In this document: positions 4,838 through 6,475 of the stretch, piece after piece
Layout of the letters: the number at the start of each line of letters is the position of its first letter
Position numbering within the stretch: the first letter of the stretch is position 1
NCBI GenBank assembly: GCA_025464585.1
Contig: JAODGL010000072.1
Location: forward strand, 1 to 6,475
From: Methanosarcinales archaeon
GTDB taxonomy: Archaea > Halobacteriota > Syntropharchaeia > Alkanophagales > Methanospirareceae
DNA length: 6,475 nt
Reading direction: 5' to 3'
Position numbers and translations under genes: made by a program
The notes under the pieces: model-generated
Seen by the model: only the letters and a program-made list of their open reading frames with translations
Database searches by the model: none
What the model was told of the DNA's origin: nothing

Positions 4838-5959
4838 ATGAAAGTGAGAAAAGGCAGGAAAAGGGTAGGGTATATAAACGGAATAATAAAGAATGTCCGC
4901 AATGTGAACAAGAATGAGTTTAAAGCTTTTTATGACGACCTCTACGCTGCTGATTGTATCATTCTTGTTGGGGAAGGAAGGTCGCAGAGCGCATTGTACA
5001 TAGGGATGGGACAAATGGATAAGTGGGTACGAACAATGTTTGATGTAGATTTTCCGGGCAGAGACATAGTGGAGGCAGCACCGGTTTTGGCGAAGAAGTA
5101 TGATAAAATAGCGCTGCTTGTTAATTCCGGAAGCGGTGAAACTTCAACGCCTAAGATAGTGGTTAAACAACTTTCTGATTATATCGAGCAAGAGAAAAGT
5201 GACAAATTTACCATTGATGCGGTTGTCTCGAACACTAACTCCTCGATTGGGATGATAAGAGAGAAAGATTATGGTACCGTGGTCGAACTGAAAGGGAGGG
5301 AGAAAAGACCCAATACCTCCAATGCATTTCTCAAACACGGCATAATGAACGATGTTTATGAATTGGGTTCGTTGCTCTTATTTCAGAAAACAAAGGAGGC
5401 AATAAACGAGAAGGAGGATTATAATGTGGTATTTGAGAAGATGGATGAGGAATCAAAGGTTATAGGCAAAATTGTGGATGAATTTGTCAGTTCCAATATT
5501 TATGACGGCATTATTGACAGGTTGGAGACGAGGAGCCGCATAACCATGGGTGGACTGGGACCTGCGAGAAATGTGGCAAAGATGACTGCAATAAGGCTGC
5601 AACATGTCAAAAGAGCCATTGGCGATGAAGCTTATTTGTCCGGACCTTTTGCGCCGAGACCACGCGCCGGGGATATTCTATTTTTAATCTCTTGGTCTGG
5701 GGAGACAGAGCCACTTTTGGGGTGGTGTAGAGAGCAAAAAAAAATTGGAGGCTGTGCTTATTCTATCGTAGGCAATGAATCCACCTTATCGAGGGAGTCG
5801 GATAGTTTCATAATAAAATCCTCACCTACCACTTTTTATGAGCGAGCGACGTTTGCGCTCAGTCCTCTCCCACTGCATTTAGTGGAAAGATTGCGGCAGC
5901 GTGGTTTCAAGCTACCTGAATACATTATGGAATGGTGGCAGCACTCGGTGACGCAATAG
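4838..5959 (+). CDS. tandem SIS-domain protein, HxlB/sugar-phosphate isomerase-like
   Basis: 373 residues made of two SIS (sugar isomerase) halves, a fold that binds phosphosugars. The first half (about 28-185) shows CIILVGEGRSQSALYI (40-55), like the GxGRS phosphosugar loop, and NSGSGETSTP (96-105). The second (about 218-360) shows GGLGPARNVAKMTAIRLQHV (238-257) and ISWSGETEPLL (284-294), then FALSPLPLHLVERLRQRGF (339-357). Spacing of the motifs resembles 6-phospho-3-hexuloisomerase or the isomerase half of GlmS, but the second half lacks a normal GxGRS and I cannot name a substrate. No membrane segment or glutaminase domain is present. ATG 4838 is 55 nt after proS, so cotranscription is possible. 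A TATATAAA at 4871-4878 inside the frame, with an in-frame GTG at 4904, raises the alternative of a shorter leaderless product starting just before the SIS fold. The end overlaps the convergent decarboxylase-like gene by 35 nt. Confidence 0.85.
   Translation: MKVRKGRKRVGYINGIIKNVRNVNKNEFKAFYDDLYAADCIILVGEGRSQSALYIGMGQMDKWVRTMFDVDFPGRDIVEAAPVLAKKYDKIALLVNSGSGETSTPKIVVKQLSDYIEQEKSDKFTIDAVVSNTNSSIGMIREKDYGTVVELKGREKRPNTSNAFLKHGIMNDVYELGSLLLFQKTKEAINEKEDYNVVFEKMDEESKVIGKIVDEFVSSNIYDGIIDRLETRSRITMGGLGPARNVAKMTAIRLQHVKRAIGDEAYLSGPFAPRPRAGDILFLISWSGETEPLLGWCREQKKIGGCAYSIVGNESTLSRESDSFIIKSSPTTFYERATFALSPLPLHLVERLRQRGFKLPEYIMEWWQHSVTQ
4871..4878 (+). promoter_or_regulatory. possible internal TATA box for the SIS gene
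   Basis: TATATAAA lies 33 nt inside the annotated SIS frame. A start about 25 nt downstream would fall near 4899, only a few bases before an in-frame GTG at 4904. That GTG would give a protein beginning at NKNEFKAFYDDL, near the predicted edge of the first SIS domain. It may equally be chance, coding Gly-Tyr-Ile-Asn. Confidence 0.3.
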
Positions 5960-6377
5960 CTATTGCGGTTTTCCTGCACTTCACTTTATCGCCTTTTTTC
6001 ACCAGGATTGCAAAACCTTCGGGAATGCTCACATCCACACGAGAGCCGAAACAAATCTTACCTATCCGTTCGGCTTTAGCAACCTCCTGCCCCTCTTTCA
6101 CCTCGCACTTTATTTTCCTTGTAAAAAATCCAGCTATTTGCACGATTTTTATATCCCCATATTTTGTCCCGAGTTCTATCGTGTTTCTCGTATTAAAATC
6201 GCTGCTTCTGAGGAATGCGGGCTTAAAAGTGCCCTTCTCAGGAATTATCTTCTTCACCATGCCGTCTAAAGGTGCAGCAGTGATGTGCACATTATGAAGA
6301 TGCATGAAAATGGAAATAGTCCTTCCGTGTATCCTTATTACCCGCCCGCTTGCAGGCGAGAGCATATGTTCGGTCAT
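5925..6377 (-). CDS. psd: short phosphatidylserine/archaetidylserine decarboxylase-like protein
   Basis: 150 residues. The C-terminal two thirds match the short type of phosphatidylserine decarboxylase: DIKIVQIAGFFTRKIKC (75-91), VKEGQEVAKAERIGKICFGSRVDVSIPEG (93-121) and ILVKKGDKVK (124-133). Gly111-Ser112 is the expected self-cleavage site that creates the pyruvoyl cofactor. In archaea the enzyme makes archaetidylethanolamine at the membrane. Two oddities: the N-terminal region usual in the family (hydrophobic segments and an FFRDP-type motif) is missing, and the SPADG motif reads SPASG (Ser10), replacing the Asp of the self-processing triad. His31 in the NVH motif is kept. The frame is open upstream to a stop at 6471-6473 but has no ATG or GTG there, and the DNA looks like intergenic repeat; ATG 6365 is an alternative start. 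No clear TATA or Shine-Dalgarno. It may be a soluble enzyme, a paralogue or a decayed gene. Confidence 0.78.
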   Translation of the reverse strand: MTEHMLSPASGRVIRIHGRTISIFMHLHNVHITAAPLDGMVKKIIPEKGTFKPAFLRSSDFNTRNTIELGTKYGDIKIVQIAGFFTRKIKCEVKEGQEVAKAERIGKICFGSRVDVSIPEGFAILVKKGDKVKCRKTAIAIASPSAATIP

Positions 6378-6424
6378 GTCTTTTTCTTCTGTTCTCTGAC
6401 TTCTTGTATCTTCATATTTTCTCG

Positions 6425-6450
6425 TGGAAATCTGTGTAATCTTGTGGTTA
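6425..6450 (-). repeat. degenerate roughly 10-bp intergenic repeat
   Basis: On the minus strand the units CACAAGATTA, CACAGATTTC and CACGAG follow one another about 10 bp apart. The core GATTACACAGATTT resembles a repeat I remember as common between genes in many environmental genomes; no search supports this here. It lies about 50-75 nt upstream of the decarboxylase-like start, and the DNA between (6378-6424) is A/G-rich on that strand with no gene evident. Confidence 0.45.
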
Positions 6451-6475
6451 GCTAAACAATTACACCAATTTTAAT

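Noticed and set aside
4626..4841. Plus-strand frame in the proS 3' end that ends with ATGA on the SIS start
   Set aside because: Lies in another frame of the proS zinc module; its Cys, Arg and Trp content follows from the overlapped gene. The ATGA contact is probably chance.
5932..6297. Plus-strand frame of 121 codons with hydrophobic stretches
   Set aside because: Exactly antisense to the decarboxylase-like gene, whose conserved motifs are clear; the hydrophobic look comes from reversed codons.
1..6475. CRISPR array, insertion sequence, prophage or defence island
   Set aside because: No spaced direct repeats of CRISPR type, no transposase or integrase motifs, and no long terminal inverted repeats; the genes are nearly all housekeeping.

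Overview
The window is a compact stretch of an archaeal chromosome, most likely from a methanogen-related or ANME-type euryarchaeote. Several things support this: an NMD3-type zinc protein, a CTP-dependent riboflavin kinase fused to a helix-turn-helix (RbkR type), a UPF0058 protein, an archaeal/eukaryotic-type prolyl-tRNA synthetase with a C-terminal zinc module, an uninterrupted tRNA-Thr without encoded CCA, and TATA-box promoters. The narrower lineage is a guess from gene content. I see no transposase, CRISPR array, phage gene or defence system.

Layout: (1) 1-290, the 3' end of nadE (NAD synthetase), whose last codons lie in a 9-bp tandem repeat. (2) 330-1254, minus strand, a small charged hypothetical protein followed by an overlapping NMD3-family gene. 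(3) 1301-2776, a riboflavin operon: a shared TATA element, a perfect 18-bp dyad at the predicted transcription start, then rbkR and ribB joined by an ATGA overlap. (4) 2777-2925, a short AT-rich intergenic stretch. (5) 2926-3308, a divergent pair, UPF0058 (minus) and tRNA-Thr(CGT) (plus), sharing one TATA region. (6) 3328-4782, proS, only 19 nt after the tRNA and probably on the same transcript. (7) 4838-5959, a tandem SIS-domain protein. (8) 5925-6377, minus strand, a short phosphatidylserine (archaetidylserine) decarboxylase-like gene that overlaps the SIS gene tail to tail. (9) 6378-6475, a non-coding end with degenerate intergenic repeats.

How the genes work together: rbkR and ribB form a self-contained regulatory unit. 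The first gene encodes FMN synthesis plus a predicted DNA-binding domain, the second makes the four-carbon riboflavin precursor, and the dyad is the natural candidate operator. The tRNA-Thr/proS pair links two translation components on one probable transcript. The other genes (NAD synthesis, ribosome-related NMD3, lipid head-group decarboxylase, sugar-phosphate-type SIS protein) are housekeeping and not clearly linked.

I did not find a wholly new system. The best leads are the RbkR dyad, the His-to-Gln change at a metal-ligand position in RibB, the tRNA-proS arrangement, the shortened decarboxylase with a changed catalytic-motif residue, and the divergent tandem SIS protein.
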